Source: an uncultured Pseudomonadota bacterium
Lineage (GTDB): Bacteria > Pseudomonadota > Alphaproteobacteria > RF32 > CAG-239
Assembly (NCBI GenBank): GCA_949295915.1
Contig: CASFNB010000003.1
Coordinates: 1-64,000, forward strand
Direction: 5' to 3'
DNA: 64,000 nt
The translations under genes and the position numbers were made by a program. Below the pieces are notes generated by a model. The model was given only the letters and a program-made list of their open reading frames with translations, was not told the origin of the DNA and searched no databases. Below are positions 24,282 to 32,853 of this stretch, in pieces; the first letter of the stretch is position 1; the number at the start of each line of letters is the position of its first letter.

Positions 24282-25883
24282 ATGAAAGTTGTGATTATCG
24301 GCGGTGGTGCCGGCGGTGCAAGTTGTGCTGCACGGTTAAGACGTTTGAACGAACAAACCGAAATTGTCATTTTGGAAAAAACAAACGAAATTTCCATCGC
24401 TAACTGCGGCCTTCCCTACTATTGCGGAAATGTGATTGCTGACCGTGATGATTTGATGGTTTCTTCTCCCGAACATTTTGAAAATGTTTTTAATATCAAC
24501 GTCAAACTTAATAGCGAAGTTAGCAAAATCAATCCTGCATCAAAAACAGTTACAACACTCAACGGCGAAGAAATTTCTTACGACAAGTTGGTAATTGCTA
24601 CCGGCGGTAAACCTTTTGTGCCGCCGCTTGACGGTTGGGGCAATATGCCGCATTTTACCATTCGTCATCTTGCAGATGCCGATGCCGTAAAAAAATATAT
24701 CACCGAAAATCAGCCCAAAACCGCCAGCGTTATCGGTGGGGGGTTTATCGGTGTGGAAATGGCTGAAAATCTCATTGAAGCCGGCTTAAAAGTTAATTTG
24801 ATTGAGTTAGCGCCGCAAGTTCTGGCACCGCTTGATGAAGATATGGTCGGCATGATTCACAAAGAGCTCAAAGACAAAGGAATCAATCTTTATCTTAACA
24901 CCAGCATCAATGCCGTTCTGCCCAAACAATTTAATCTTGCTTCCGGCGAAACCCTCGAATCGGATATGCTCATCCTAGCCCTCGGCGTGCGTCCCGAAAC
25001 TAAAATTGCCGCCGATGCCGGTATTGAAACGCTTGCCACAGGTGCTATTCGTACCAACGAATTTATGCAGACCAATTTTGTCGATATTTATGCTTGTGGC
25101 GATAATGTTGCGGTCAAGGATTTTGTTGACGGTGCTGAAACAACCATTGCGCTTGCCGGTCCGGCTAATCGTCAAGGTCGCCTGATTGCCGACCATATTT
25201 GCGGCAACCCTTATCCTTATAACGGCTCTCAGGGCTCCGGCGTGGTCAAAGTCTTTAATCTTACCGCTGCTTTTACCGGTAATAATGAAAGACAGCTCAA
25301 AAAGAAAAATATTGCTTACAAAAAGATGTTGATTTGGGGAAAATCTCATGCCGGATATTATCCAAACTCTACACCTTTGGCTTTGAAGGTTCTTTACAAT
25401 GCCGAAGGAAAAATTCTCGGCGCTCAAGCTATCGGCACGGAAGGTGTGGATAAGAGAATCGATATTATCGCAACCATTATGCGCTTGAACGGTACTTACA
25501 AAGATTTGCGTGATGCCGAGCTTTGCTATGCCCCGCCATATTCTTCCGCCAAAGACCCGATTAATCTTATTGGTATGGCGATTCAAAATGTGGAAGAAAA
25601 TCGTCTTAAACCTTATTTTGGCACCGATTTTCAAGATATGTTTGTAATAGACGTTCGCTCTCCTTCCATGCACAAAGCCGGACATCTGCCCAATGCCATC
25701 AATATGCCTATTCCGCAGCTCAGAAAACATTTAAATGAGATTCCGCATAACCGCCCTATTCTCTTACACTGCATGATTGGTTATAACAGCTATCTGGCTT
25801 CTTGTATTTTGCGCCAAAACGGCTTTGACAATGTATTCAGTTATGCCGGCGGTTTTTCTCAATATAAAACTCAAAAGGACTAA
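24282..25883 (+). CDS. CoA-disulfide-reductase-like flavoprotein with rhodanese domain
   Basis: 533 residues. An FAD motif VVIIGGGAGGASCAARLRRL begins at residue 3. SIANCGLPYYCG carries the active-site Cys of CoA-disulfide reductases. The NAD(P) motif is VIGGGFIGVEMAE and the C-terminal dimer domain is typical. A rhodanese domain occupies about 440-530, with the active-site loop HCMIGYNSY, where the usual Arg at the end of the loop is missing. AGGAG lies before ATG 24282. It starts a coupled three-gene run and may maintain thiol or persulfide redox. Confidence 0.87.
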   Translation: MKVVIIGGGAGGASCAARLRRLNEQTEIVILEKTNEISIANCGLPYYCGNVIADRDDLMVSSPEHFENVFNINVKLNSEVSKINPASKTVTTLNGEEISYDKLVIATGGKPFVPPLDGWGNMPHFTIRHLADADAVKKYITENQPKTASVIGGGFIGVEMAENLIEAGLKVNLIELAPQVLAPLDEDMVGMIHKELKDKGINLYLNTSINAVLPKQFNLASGETLESDMLILALGVRPETKIAADAGIETLATGAIRTNEFMQTNFVDIYACGDNVAVKDFVDGAETTIALAGPANRQGRLIADHICGNPYPYNGSQGSGVVKVFNLTAAFTGNNERQLKKKNIAYKKMLIWGKSHAGYYPNSTPLALKVLYNAEGKILGAQAIGTEGVDKRIDIIATIMRLNGTYKDLRDAELCYAPPYSSAKDPINLIGMAIQNVEENRLKPYFGTDFQDMFVIDVRSPSMHKAGHLPNAINMPIPQLRKHLNEIPHNRPILLHCMIGYNSYLASCILRQNGFDNVFSYAGGFSQYKTQKD

Positions 25884-25886
25884 ATC

Positions 25887-26636
25887 ATGATTTTTTACTT
25901 TTCAGGAACCGGAAATTCGCAATGGGTGGCTGAAGAACTTGCGCACAAACTTTCTGACCGCGCCACTCCGATTATGGCGGCAAAATCTGATTATGCACCC
26001 TCTGCCGGAGAAAAAATCGGTTTTGTCTTTCCCATCTACGCATGGGATGCGCCAACTTGTATGTATAAATTTATTGAACAACTGAATATACAAACTAACA
26101 ACTATATCTATATGGTTGCCACCTGCCATTCGCAAGCCGGCGGCGTTGATAAAGTTTTCCAAAAAGCGCTGGCAAAAAAAGGGCTTACCCTTCATGCCGC
26201 ATTTTCTATCAATATGCCGAACAACTATCTGTTGGCGCCGTTTGTGAAAACAGATTCCGAAAGCAAACGCAATCAGCTTTTAAGCAAAGCGCAAAACCGC
26301 TTAAAAGAAATTTCTGCTGCCGTTGAAGCTGAAAAAAATGTGGTTTCAATCAAACGCGGCTTATCTATTTTGAGCAAAATTGCGCCGCTTTTCCGCCGCT
26401 TTATGAATGACAAAGCCTTTTATGTTGAAAAAGCAAACTGCATCCAATGCGGTGTTTGCGCCAAAGTCTGCCCCATGAAAAATATCACGCTTACACCTTT
26501 CCCCGAGTGGAACGGTAATTGTGCCATGTGTCAGGCCTGTTTGCACCATTGCCCCAAACATGCCATTCAATACGGACATTTTACTAAAGGAAAAAAGCGC
26601 TACTTTTTCAAAAAGGAATATCTGCCTCATGATTGA
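25887..26636 (+). CDS. EFR1-type flavodoxin/ferredoxin fusion
   Basis: 249 residues. A flavodoxin-like domain (YFSGTGNSQWVAEEL, about 4-18; PIYAWDAP) is followed by a C-terminal 2[4Fe-4S] ferredoxin with CIQCGVCAKVCP and CAMCQACLHHCP (about 187-222). EFR1-family proteins are intracellular electron carriers. It begins three bases after the flavoprotein gene, and its stop overlaps the next ATG, so the three genes are coupled. Confidence 0.88.
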   Translation: MIFYFSGTGNSQWVAEELAHKLSDRATPIMAAKSDYAPSAGEKIGFVFPIYAWDAPTCMYKFIEQLNIQTNNYIYMVATCHSQAGGVDKVFQKALAKKGLTLHAAFSINMPNNYLLAPFVKTDSESKRNQLLSKAQNRLKEISAAVEAEKNVVSIKRGLSILSKIAPLFRRFMNDKAFYVEKANCIQCGVCAKVCPMKNITLTPFPEWNGNCAMCQACLHHCPKHAIQYGHFTKGKKRYFFKKEYLPHD

Positions 26637-27114
26637 GTGCTTTCCGCCGATTATTGATAATAATGCGCAAATTTTGATTATCGGAACCATGCCGAGCGTG
26701 AAATCTTTAAATGCCGCGGAATATTATGCTCATCCGCGTAATGCGTTCTGGAAAATTATTGCCACTCTTTTTAACAATGGCGCAGATTTTTCTGATTTTG
26801 CTGAGAAGAAGGCTTGCATTCTCAAGAACCATCTTGCGCTTTGGGATAATCTTAAATTTTGTGAACGCAACGGTAGTTTGGACAGCAATATTAAAAATAT
26901 GATTCCCAATGATTTTGAAACACTTTTGAAAAAGCATTCAAATATCCGTCGGTTGATTTTTAACGGACAAAAATCTTTTCAAATCTTCAAAAAATTTCAC
27001 CCAGAACTCTTAGAAACATATCAATATTTTATTCTCCCCTCTACCGGCCCCGCCAACGCATCTCTTTCTTTTGACAAGAAATTGGTACTATGGCAAAAAG
27101 CATTGCTATTTTAG
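26629..27114 (+). CDS. DNA-deoxyinosine/hypoxanthine glycosylase (UDG superfamily)
   Basis: 161 residues. Motif 1 GTMPSVKSLNAAEYYAHPRN (about 17-36) is that of hypoxanthine-DNA glycosylases, followed by FWKII and a C-terminal LPSTGPANAS. It removes deaminated bases during repair. ATG 26629 overlaps the EFR1 stop by eight bases, and AAGGA lies about 11 bases upstream. Coupling of this repair enzyme to redox genes is unusual. Confidence 0.82.
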   Translation: MIECFPPIIDNNAQILIIGTMPSVKSLNAAEYYAHPRNAFWKIIATLFNNGADFSDFAEKKACILKNHLALWDNLKFCERNGSLDSNIKNMIPNDFETLLKKHSNIRRLIFNGQKSFQIFKKFHPELLETYQYFILPSTGPANASLSFDKKLVLWQKALLF

Positions 27115-27200
27115 ACAAAAAAAATCTTGATTCTTAACAAAAATAATGCTACCCCTAGTTTTGTATTAAGTATTTTTTGTTTCACTAAATATTATTAAGT

Positions 27201-27950
27201 ATGGAAAAGATTATTGTTTACATTGAACAAGTTACAAAACAACGCGATTTATCTTTGTATAATTGGCAAGAACTTGTTGATAAAGTTATTTTGCCTAAGA
27301 TGGCCGGTCCTAAAAACAAGGCACAAAGCCGCTATATGATCAATGATATGTTTATGAACCTGCTCGCTAATTTTCCGCAAGAGATTTCTGAAAAAAATAT
27401 TGTTTTGGCTCCGATTTTATTTGAAATCGGTCTACAGCGTCTTTCTTGCGGTGCGGTTTTACACGATGACACTCCTTGGCCGGAACCCCTGCCAATGAAA
27501 TATCGCGAATATTCATCTCGTTGGGATGAGCGGCATGTGATGTCTGAAGGTTGCTACAATTTCATTATGAATGGTCTGGAGCAGAGCTTGAACTTCGAAA
27601 TGACCCGAGATCACGCTTTGAAAATTTTGTTTGGATTAATGGAATATACCGATGCAGCTGGAAATATTTATTCGGGATTTATGCTGAGTAGTTTTAAAGA
27701 CAAGGCTACTCTACTTTATCGTCATGCCGAAAAATTGGTTGAGAAATATGCTTCTTTTGAGGAAATTTATCCGTACTACGCACGTGCTGGCCAATGGAAA
27801 AAGCATATGCTCTATCTGAGCCTAAACAAGGATAAAATCGATTGGGATGATTTCTTTAAAAAGTCGCAAGCTGTTACAAAAGGCAACTTTATCAGCCGTC
27901 GTTTACAAAGAAATGCAATTCGTAAACAGATTGAAAATGCGTCGTTGTAA
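27201..27950 (+). CDS. Hypothetical protein, 249 aa
   Basis: No family is recognised. It is a soluble helical protein with a WDERHVMSEGCYN segment at about 110-122 and a basic C terminus (ISRRLQRNAIRKQIE). It has no signal peptide. It stands alone after an 86-base gap with no evident promoter and ends at a strong terminator. Confidence 0.6.
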   Translation: MEKIIVYIEQVTKQRDLSLYNWQELVDKVILPKMAGPKNKAQSRYMINDMFMNLLANFPQEISEKNIVLAPILFEIGLQRLSCGAVLHDDTPWPEPLPMKYREYSSRWDERHVMSEGCYNFIMNGLEQSLNFEMTRDHALKILFGLMEYTDAAGNIYSGFMLSSFKDKATLLYRHAEKLVEKYASFEEIYPYYARAGQWKKHMLYLSLNKDKIDWDDFFKKSQAVTKGNFISRRLQRNAIRKQIENASL

Positions 27951-27965
27951 CTTTATTTCCTCTAA

Positions 27966-27995
27966 AAAAGCTCTGATTTTTATATCAGAGCTTTT
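27966..27995. terminator. Bidirectional terminator
   Basis: A 12-bp perfect stem AAAAGCTCTGAT/ATCAGAGCTTTT with a T run on either side lies between convergent genes. Confidence 0.88.
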
Positions 27996-28003
27996 GCTTT
28001 TTT

Positions 28004-28450
28004 TTAGTAAGGTCTTTTATTGGTATCAGCATACCAATCATCCATCACACCACGCGCGGTTTTTAAATCTATATGATGCAAATTTATGACATCTTCGTCA
28101 TAAAAGACTCTATCTCTGAAGCCAATGGCATCGGCATCATCACGGGTAGCAGCATAATAAACCTCGGTAATGTTCGCCCATTTGGCTGAGTTCAAACACA
28201 TCGGGCAAGGCTCACATGATGTGTAAAGCACGCAACCACTTAAATCAAAAGTGCCCAATTCTTTGCAGGCTTTTCGAATGCAGTTGACTTCGGCATGTGC
28301 TGTCGGGTCATTATCTATCACCACGGTATTATGTGCTTTGGCAATAATCTTACCTTCTCTTACAATTACGGCTCCAAACGGCGAACTTCCGCTCTCAATT
28401 GACAATTTGCTCTCATCAATAGCTGCTTGCAAAAATTCTTTATCGGTCAT
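28004..28450 (-). CDS. Nucleoside/guanine deaminase-family enzyme
   Basis: 148 residues. Zinc signature HAEVNC (about 52-57, His and catalytic Glu) and CEPCPMC (about 80-86) mark the CMP/dCMP/guanine deaminase superfamily. The start SPFGAVIV is as in guanine deaminases, and the C-terminal RDRVFYDEDV segment is also shared with them. A tRNA-adenosine deaminase is less likely. GAGGA precedes the ATG. It follows the merR-ihfA group on the same strand after a terminator. Confidence 0.85.
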   Translation of the reverse strand: MTDKEFLQAAIDESKLSIESGSSPFGAVIVREGKIIAKAHNTVVIDNDPTAHAEVNCIRKACKELGTFDLSGCVLYTSCEPCPMCLNSAKWANITEVYYAATRDDADAIGFRDRVFYDEDVINLHHIDLKTARGVMDDWYADTNKRPY

Positions 28451-28467
28451 TTTTCCTCTCTTCTCAT

Positions 28468-28497
28468 AAAAAAAGCTTCCTTTAAGAAGCTTTTTTT
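28468..28497 (-). terminator. Terminator overlapping the end of merR
   Basis: A stem AAAAAAAGCTTC/GAAGCTTTTTTT: on the minus strand its first arm encodes the last codons and stop of the gene ending at 28482. Confidence 0.85.
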
Positions 28498-28898
28498 ATT
28501 TTGTTTAATGTTTGGGCTAAATCTTCTTTCATAACTCTGAGTTCAGTTATTAAACCCGTTATAAATTCACGGCTTTGCAAATCTAACTTAACATCGGGAA
28601 TCACCTCATCAAAAAAGTCTTTCTGGATTTCTTCTCCCAAAATGTTTTTTAAGCCTTTTTCCTTAAAAACTTTTTGCACTCCTTCTATGGTGTAACGTTT
28701 ATTATACAAAAAGTCTTTAATTGTTTTGACAATCTCAACATCATCCGGACGGTAGTATCTACGTCCACCGTTTCTTTTCATCGGCTTAATTTGCGGAAAC
28801 TTTGTTTCCCAAAAGCGAAGCACATGCGTTGCCACTCCTAGCTCTTCAGCAACTTCGGCAATGGTTCGAAAAGCGGCTTTGCTTTTGTTTACAGCCAT
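28482..28898 (-). CDS. MerR-family regulator of the ihfA cluster
   Basis: 138 residues. The MerR helix-turn-helix at about 10-80 includes [20 protein letters not shown] and [14 protein letters not shown] short C-terminal coiled coil follows. This conserved gene follows ihfA in many alphaproteobacteria; its ligand is not known. It is 15 bases from ihfA. Its 3' end forms part of the terminator hairpin. Confidence 0.88.
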   Translation of the reverse strand: MAVNKSKAAFRTIAEVAEELGVATHVLRFWETKFPQIKPMKRNGGRRYYRPDDVEIVKTIKDFLYNKRYTIEGVQKVFKEKGLKNILGEEIQKDFFDEVIPDVKLDLQSREFITGLITELRVMKEDLAQTLNKIKKAS

Positions 28899-28913
28899 TA
28901 ATCTTCCCCTTTA

Positions 28914-29198
28914 TTAGGCGTTGATAATTTTTCTCATGGTTTGAGAAGGTTTAAACGAAATGACACGGCGTGAAGAAATAACAGCTTCTACTCCGGTCTT
29001 TGGATTGCGACCGGCACGGGCTTTCTTATCTCTTAAAGAAAATGTGCCGAAAGAAGATAATTTTACTTCATTACCGTTGCTCAGCTCATTAACGATTTCA
29101 TCCAAAATCATATCCAAAACATCAGTAGAGTCTTTACGGGACAAACCGATTTCTTCATAAATGGTTTCTGCAACATCTGCACGTGTAATTGTTTTCAT
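28914..29198 (-). CDS. ihfA: Integration host factor alpha subunit
   Basis: 94 residues, the normal length. It has the HU/IHF fold with the LSSFGTFSLRDKKARAGRNP signature (about 48-67), where the RNP turn inserts its Pro into the minor groove. It bends DNA as a heterodimer with IhfB. ATG 29198 follows AAGGAAG; upstream in-frame codons are leader. Its place between fabH and merR is the alphaproteobacterial arrangement. Confidence 0.94.
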   Translation of the reverse strand: MKTITRADVAETIYEEIGLSRKDSTDVLDMILDEIVNELSNGNEVKLSSFGTFSLRDKKARAGRNPKTGVEAVISSRRVISFKPSQTMRKIINA

Positions 29199-29233
29199 AT
29201 TTATCTTCCTTTTATTAATTTTTTCGTTGCAAA

Positions 29234-29276
29234 CAAATATCTTATTTTTTTTACTCTGACAAGTCTTTAATGTCAA
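29234..29276 (-). promoter_or_regulatory. Possible overlapping promoters of ihfA
   Basis: Minus strand: TTGACA (29276-29271) with TAAAAA 17 bp on, and TTGTCA (29262-29257) with TATTTG 17 bp on. Both -10 boxes are weak. Confidence 0.35.
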
Positions 29277-29298
29277 CTTATCCTATGTATATTTTCTT

Positions 29299-30279
29299 TT
29301 ATATACGGACCAAAGCTCCGCCCCATGTAAAACCGGCCCCCATTGCATTTAAGACAACCAAATCGCCTTTTTTGATGGTACCGTCTGTCATTTTTTCTGA
29401 CAAAGCCAATGGGATAGTTGCAGCAGAAGTATTGGCTTGGTGATCAATCGTTACAATCACTTTTTCTTCGGGCAAACCTAATTTTTGACCAACTCCGGAG
29501 ATAATACGAACATTGGCTTGGTGTGGTACCAACCAATCAATGTCTTCCGCACTTACACCGCCCATTTTCATAACTTCTTCAGCGGCCTCTGTTAAGCTAT
29601 TAATAGCATATTTGAAAACTTCTTTACCATTCATCCAAATATAGCCGGCTGTTTGCGTGGTAGAAACGCCTCCCGTACAAAGTAAATTTTCAAATTGCGT
29701 GCCGTCTGCATAAATTTTGGTTGCTAAAATTCCGGTATCTTCAGATGTTCCTTTTCCTTCTTTAGCTCGTAAAATAACCGCTCCTGCTCCATCACCAAAT
29801 AGAACGCAAGTGTTTCTATCCGTCCAATCGGTAATTTTTGATAACGTCTCGGCACTTACAACCAAAACAGTTTTCATCTGACCTAAACGAATCATATTAT
29901 CTGCCATGGTCAAGGCATAGACAAAGCCTGAGCATGCTGCGGAAATATCCATTGCGGCGGCACCGATACGCATGCCTAATTTGGCGGCTATTTTGGCAGA
30001 AGTAGCCGGAGTGGTATTATCCGGTGTTACGGTTGCCAAAACAACGGCATCTATCTCTTCGGCCGTAATTCCGGCTGTGCGAATTGCCATTTGAGCTGCT
30101 TTTAATGCTAGATCTGATGTATATTCATCTTTTTCGGCAACGTGACGACTCTTGATACCGGTACGTGTGCTAATCCATTCGTCATTGGTATCAACAATTT
30201 TTGCCAAATCATCATTAGTTAATTCTTTGGTCGGGAGATAATGTCCGTGCCCAATAATTTCTGATCTAATACATGTCAT
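29299..30279 (-). CDS. fabH: 3-oxoacyl-ACP synthase III
   Basis: 326 residues. It condenses acetyl-CoA with malonyl-ACP to start fatty acid synthesis. Catalytic Cys is in AACSGFVYAL (Cys 116), His in VPHQANVRI (about 251) and Asn in ANTSAATIP (about 281). It overlaps the plsX end by 14 bases, giving translational coupling. Full length. Confidence 0.95.
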   Translation of the reverse strand: MTCIRSEIIGHGHYLPTKELTNDDLAKIVDTNDEWISTRTGIKSRHVAEKDEYTSDLALKAAQMAIRTAGITAEEIDAVVLATVTPDNTTPATSAKIAAKLGMRIGAAAMDISAACSGFVYALTMADNMIRLGQMKTVLVVSAETLSKITDWTDRNTCVLFGDGAGAVILRAKEGKGTSEDTGILATKIYADGTQFENLLCTGGVSTTQTAGYIWMNGKEVFKYAINSLTEAAEEVMKMGGVSAEDIDWLVPHQANVRIISGVGQKLGLPEEKVIVTIDHQANTSAATIPLALSEKMTDGTIKKGDLVVLNAMGAGFTWGGALVRI

Positions 30280-31327
30280 ATAATATTTCCTGTGATAATT
30301 CGTCTAAATCTACTTTTTCAATTTCAGACTTGATGGTTGAAACAAAGTTCTGTCTGACCAAATTGGCGGCATTGTTAACGGCAACAGAAAAGCCCAAAGC
30401 ATCTGTCCCGCCATGGCTTTTTACCGTTAAGCCATTCAGGCCGACCATCATGGCTCCGTTATACAAACGAGGATCCATTGTCTTCTTAACACGGAGCATA
30501 ACACCTAACATAAACGGCAAGCCAAGCTTGGCTAAAAGCGAATGTTTTATCGAATCTTTTAACAATCTGACAACAAGCTTTGCCGTTCCCTCAACCGACT
30601 TCAAAGCAATATTACCGGTAAAACCATCTGCAACTATGACATCTGCCATGCCGTTTGACATTTCATGCGGCTCTATATAACCGATAAAATCGATGTTCAT
30701 ATGTGAATGTTTGATAATTTTTGCTGCCTGACGAATCTCTTCTTTTCCCTTCATTTCTTCAGCTCCGATATTGAGCAATGCAACGCGCGGTTTTTCAAGA
30801 TTCAACGTATGCCGTGCCAAAATATCTCCCATTAGAGCAAACTCTGCTAAATTAATTGCATCACACTCGGTATTAGCGCCCAAATCCAACATAACATATT
30901 TGCCGTTGCGATGCGGCATAATGCTCACTATCGCCGGGCGATGGATTTTGGTAATGGTACGCAACACAATTTTGGAAATTGCCATCAGCGCGCCCGTATT
31001 ACCAGCAGAAACTATGGCTTGAGCCTCTCCTTTGCGGACTGCATCAATTGCCATATACATACTGGTATTTTTGTTACGGATAACCTGAGACGGCTTATCT
31101 TCGTTATGAACCATCTCGGCACAGTGACGTACTTCACAGACCTTTTGGAGTGCGGGGAATTGAGTTAAAATCGGCGTTACTTTTGCTTCATCACCAAAAA
31201 GCATGAACCGAACATCGGGATTCTTTTTGGCTGCAATAGCAAGCCCTTCTATCACGACTCTGGGGGAATTATCTCCCCCCATTGCGTCTATTGATATGAC
31301 CAGATTACTAGACAAAACCTGCTCCAT
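30266..31327 (-). CDS. plsX: Phosphate acyltransferase PlsX
   Basis: 353 residues. It makes acyl-phosphate from acyl-ACP for phospholipid synthesis. VISIDAMGGDNSPRVVIEGL (about 10-29) is the family's N-terminal signature, and VADGFTGNIALKSVEGTAK (about 232-250) is also conserved. The ATG at 31327 lacks a ribosome site; a TTG four codons on, preceded by GGAGCAGG, is a real alternative start. Confidence 0.94.
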   Translation of the reverse strand: MEQVLSSNLVISIDAMGGDNSPRVVIEGLAIAAKKNPDVRFMLFGDEAKVTPILTQFPALQKVCEVRHCAEMVHNEDKPSQVIRNKNTSMYMAIDAVRKGEAQAIVSAGNTGALMAISKIVLRTITKIHRPAIVSIMPHRNGKYVMLDLGANTECDAINLAEFALMGDILARHTLNLEKPRVALLNIGAEEMKGKEEIRQAAKIIKHSHMNIDFIGYIEPHEMSNGMADVIVADGFTGNIALKSVEGTAKLVVRLLKDSIKHSLLAKLGLPFMLGVMLRVKKTMDPRLYNGAMMVGLNGLTVKSHGGTDALGFSVAVNNAANLVRQNFVSTIKSEIEKVDLDELSQEILYDMY

Positions 31328-31390
31328 ATAGATATTTTAGACATTTATACTTCTTTAAAACAAAAGATTTAATAAATGTCTTGATTTTTA

Positions 31391-31582
31391 TTATTCTTCA
31401 GTAGCTGTTTTTTTTGCAACAACTTCACGACCATCATATTGACCGCAAGACGGGCAAACACTGTGAGGTCTTTTTAACTCGCCACAATTCGGGCATTCCA
31501 TGTATGAATTGGGTTTCAAAGCATCATGTGAACGACGCATGTTGCGACGAGAAGGTGTTGTTTTCTTCTTTGGTGTAGCCAT
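31391..31582 (-). CDS. rpmF: 50S ribosomal protein L32
   Basis: 63 residues. The N-terminal [19 protein letters not shown] is conserved, then a zinc ribbon with C-P-N-C and C-P-S-C. It is 63 bases upstream of plsX as in many alphaproteobacteria. The 17 bases GAGTATAAGAAAATGGC around its start are the same as at rpmG (52645). Confidence 0.95.
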   Translation of the reverse strand: MATPKKKTTPSRRNMRRSHDALKPNSYMECPNCGELKRPHSVCPSCGQYDGREVVAKKTATEE

Positions 31583-31774
31583 TTTCTTATACTCTTATTC
31601 TATTACACTTAAAATTAATACACTTTCACAGCCATTAATAAACCATTTAGTTTTTTAAATCAACTAATAAAAACGGCTTTATGAACTGAATGACGTTTTA
31701 TATAATATTTTTGCTTTTGGCAAGTCTTTTTTATTATATTTTACTCTTTTATTCGGTTTTTCCGTCATTTAATC

Positions 31775-32293
31775 TTATTTTTTTAGTTTTTTTAACACAT
31801 TGAACGGATTATTTGCCTCGGTTGTCTCTTCATCAAACTCCGAAACAAAGTGAAATTCCTCTCCTTCTTTGCGCGGATTATCATCCATCACCAAAGCTAC
31901 TTGCTCTATGGCTATCTGACATAAATCTATTTTTCCGTTATCGAGCAAATATGGCTCATCGTCATAAATATCAAAGTCAAAATCTTTCAAATCTTGCGGA
32001 GTGGCTTGCGTATCAAAATAAATGGAAAACTCCGGTGAATAAGTCTTATAAAAATTTTCCAAACTGATGACACTTTTGAGTTCAAACTCGGCATCAACCT
32101 TGCCCCAAACGTCCAACCGATGTTCTTTTTTCTTATATTTCAAAAATATTTCGGCAGCAAAAGAACGTACGCTTTCTACTTTGAAAACCTCTTTTAAATA
32201 GTTTAATTCTTCTTCATCTGCATGAAGATGATATTTTTTCTCCGATGCTGTAAGTTCATCAACTATCAAAGGATAAGAAAAAAGATTTTGCAT
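31775..32293 (-). CDS. YceD/DUF177 protein
   Basis: 172 residues. DUF177 proteins lie upstream of rpmF and are linked to large ribosomal RNA processing in plants and bacteria. Typical elements are WGKVDAEFELKSVISLENF and the acidic C terminus with a KIDLCQIAIEQVALVMDDNP core. Only the first Cys of the family's pattern is seen here. It is separated from rpmF by 192 bases. Confidence 0.85.
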   Translation of the reverse strand: MQNLFSYPLIVDELTASEKKYHLHADEEELNYLKEVFKVESVRSFAAEIFLKYKKKEHRLDVWGKVDAEFELKSVISLENFYKTYSPEFSIYFDTQATPQDLKDFDFDIYDDEPYLLDNGKIDLCQIAIEQVALVMDDNPRKEGEEFHFVSEFDEETTEANNPFNVLKKLKK

Positions 32294-32356
32294 TAATTTT
32301 TTCCCTGTGTTATAAATTCTACTAAACTTTTACGATATAATAGCAAGGATGATGAG

Positions 32357-32818
32357 ATGTCAATAAACAAAATATTTGTTTTGAGTGTGTTTTTTGCCGC
32401 TTTACTTTCGGCTTGCTCCAGTGATATGTTTTTAACTCATAACGGAAATATGCCCTCCAATGAACGCATATCTCAGCTCAAACTCGGTGACACTAAAGAA
32501 CAAGTGGTCAGAACCCTCGGTGCGCCTTCTTCCGTGGTTTCTTTTGACAAGAACACGTGGATTTATATGTCTTCTTCCATAAAACGTGTGGCTTTTATGG
32601 AGCCTAAAGAAGTCAGCCGCGATATCTTGACTATTGAGTTTAACAACGAAGGGCGAATTTCTAATATTGAACGCTTGACAAAAGCCGACGGAAAAGAAAT
32701 TGCGGTTAGCACCGATGCCACAAAAGCGCAAGGTCATGATCAAGGTTTCTTTGAAAAATATTTCGGCGGTGTTGGTGGATATTCACCCTTCCCCGTGGTT
32801 GATCCAAGAGAATTATAA
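32357..32818 (+). CDS. bamE: BamE/SmpA/OmlA outer-membrane lipoprotein
   Basis: 153 residues. Lipobox LLSAC ends the signal peptide (Cys about 20). The BamE fold is seen in RISQLKLGDTKEQVVRTLGAP (split at about 38-58) and the W-I-Y-M strand, with RISNIERLTK later. It is part of the Bam complex that inserts outer-membrane proteins. AAGGATGATGAG lies before the ATG. Divergent from the DUF177 gene, as is usual in alphaproteobacteria. Confidence 0.9.
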   Translation: MSINKIFVLSVFFAALLSACSSDMFLTHNGNMPSNERISQLKLGDTKEQVVRTLGAPSSVVSFDKNTWIYMSSSIKRVAFMEPKEVSRDILTIEFNNEGRISNIERLTKADGKEIAVSTDATKAQGHDQGFFEKYFGGVGGYSPFPVVDPREL

Positions 32819-32823
32819 AATTT

Positions 32824-32848
32824 AAGGCTCCCTCTCGGAGCCTTTTTT
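32824..32848 (+). terminator. Terminator of bamE
   Basis: An 8-bp stem AAGGCTCC/GGAGCCTT with loop CTCTC is followed by a T run. Confidence 0.85.
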
Positions 32849-32853
32849 ATTAC

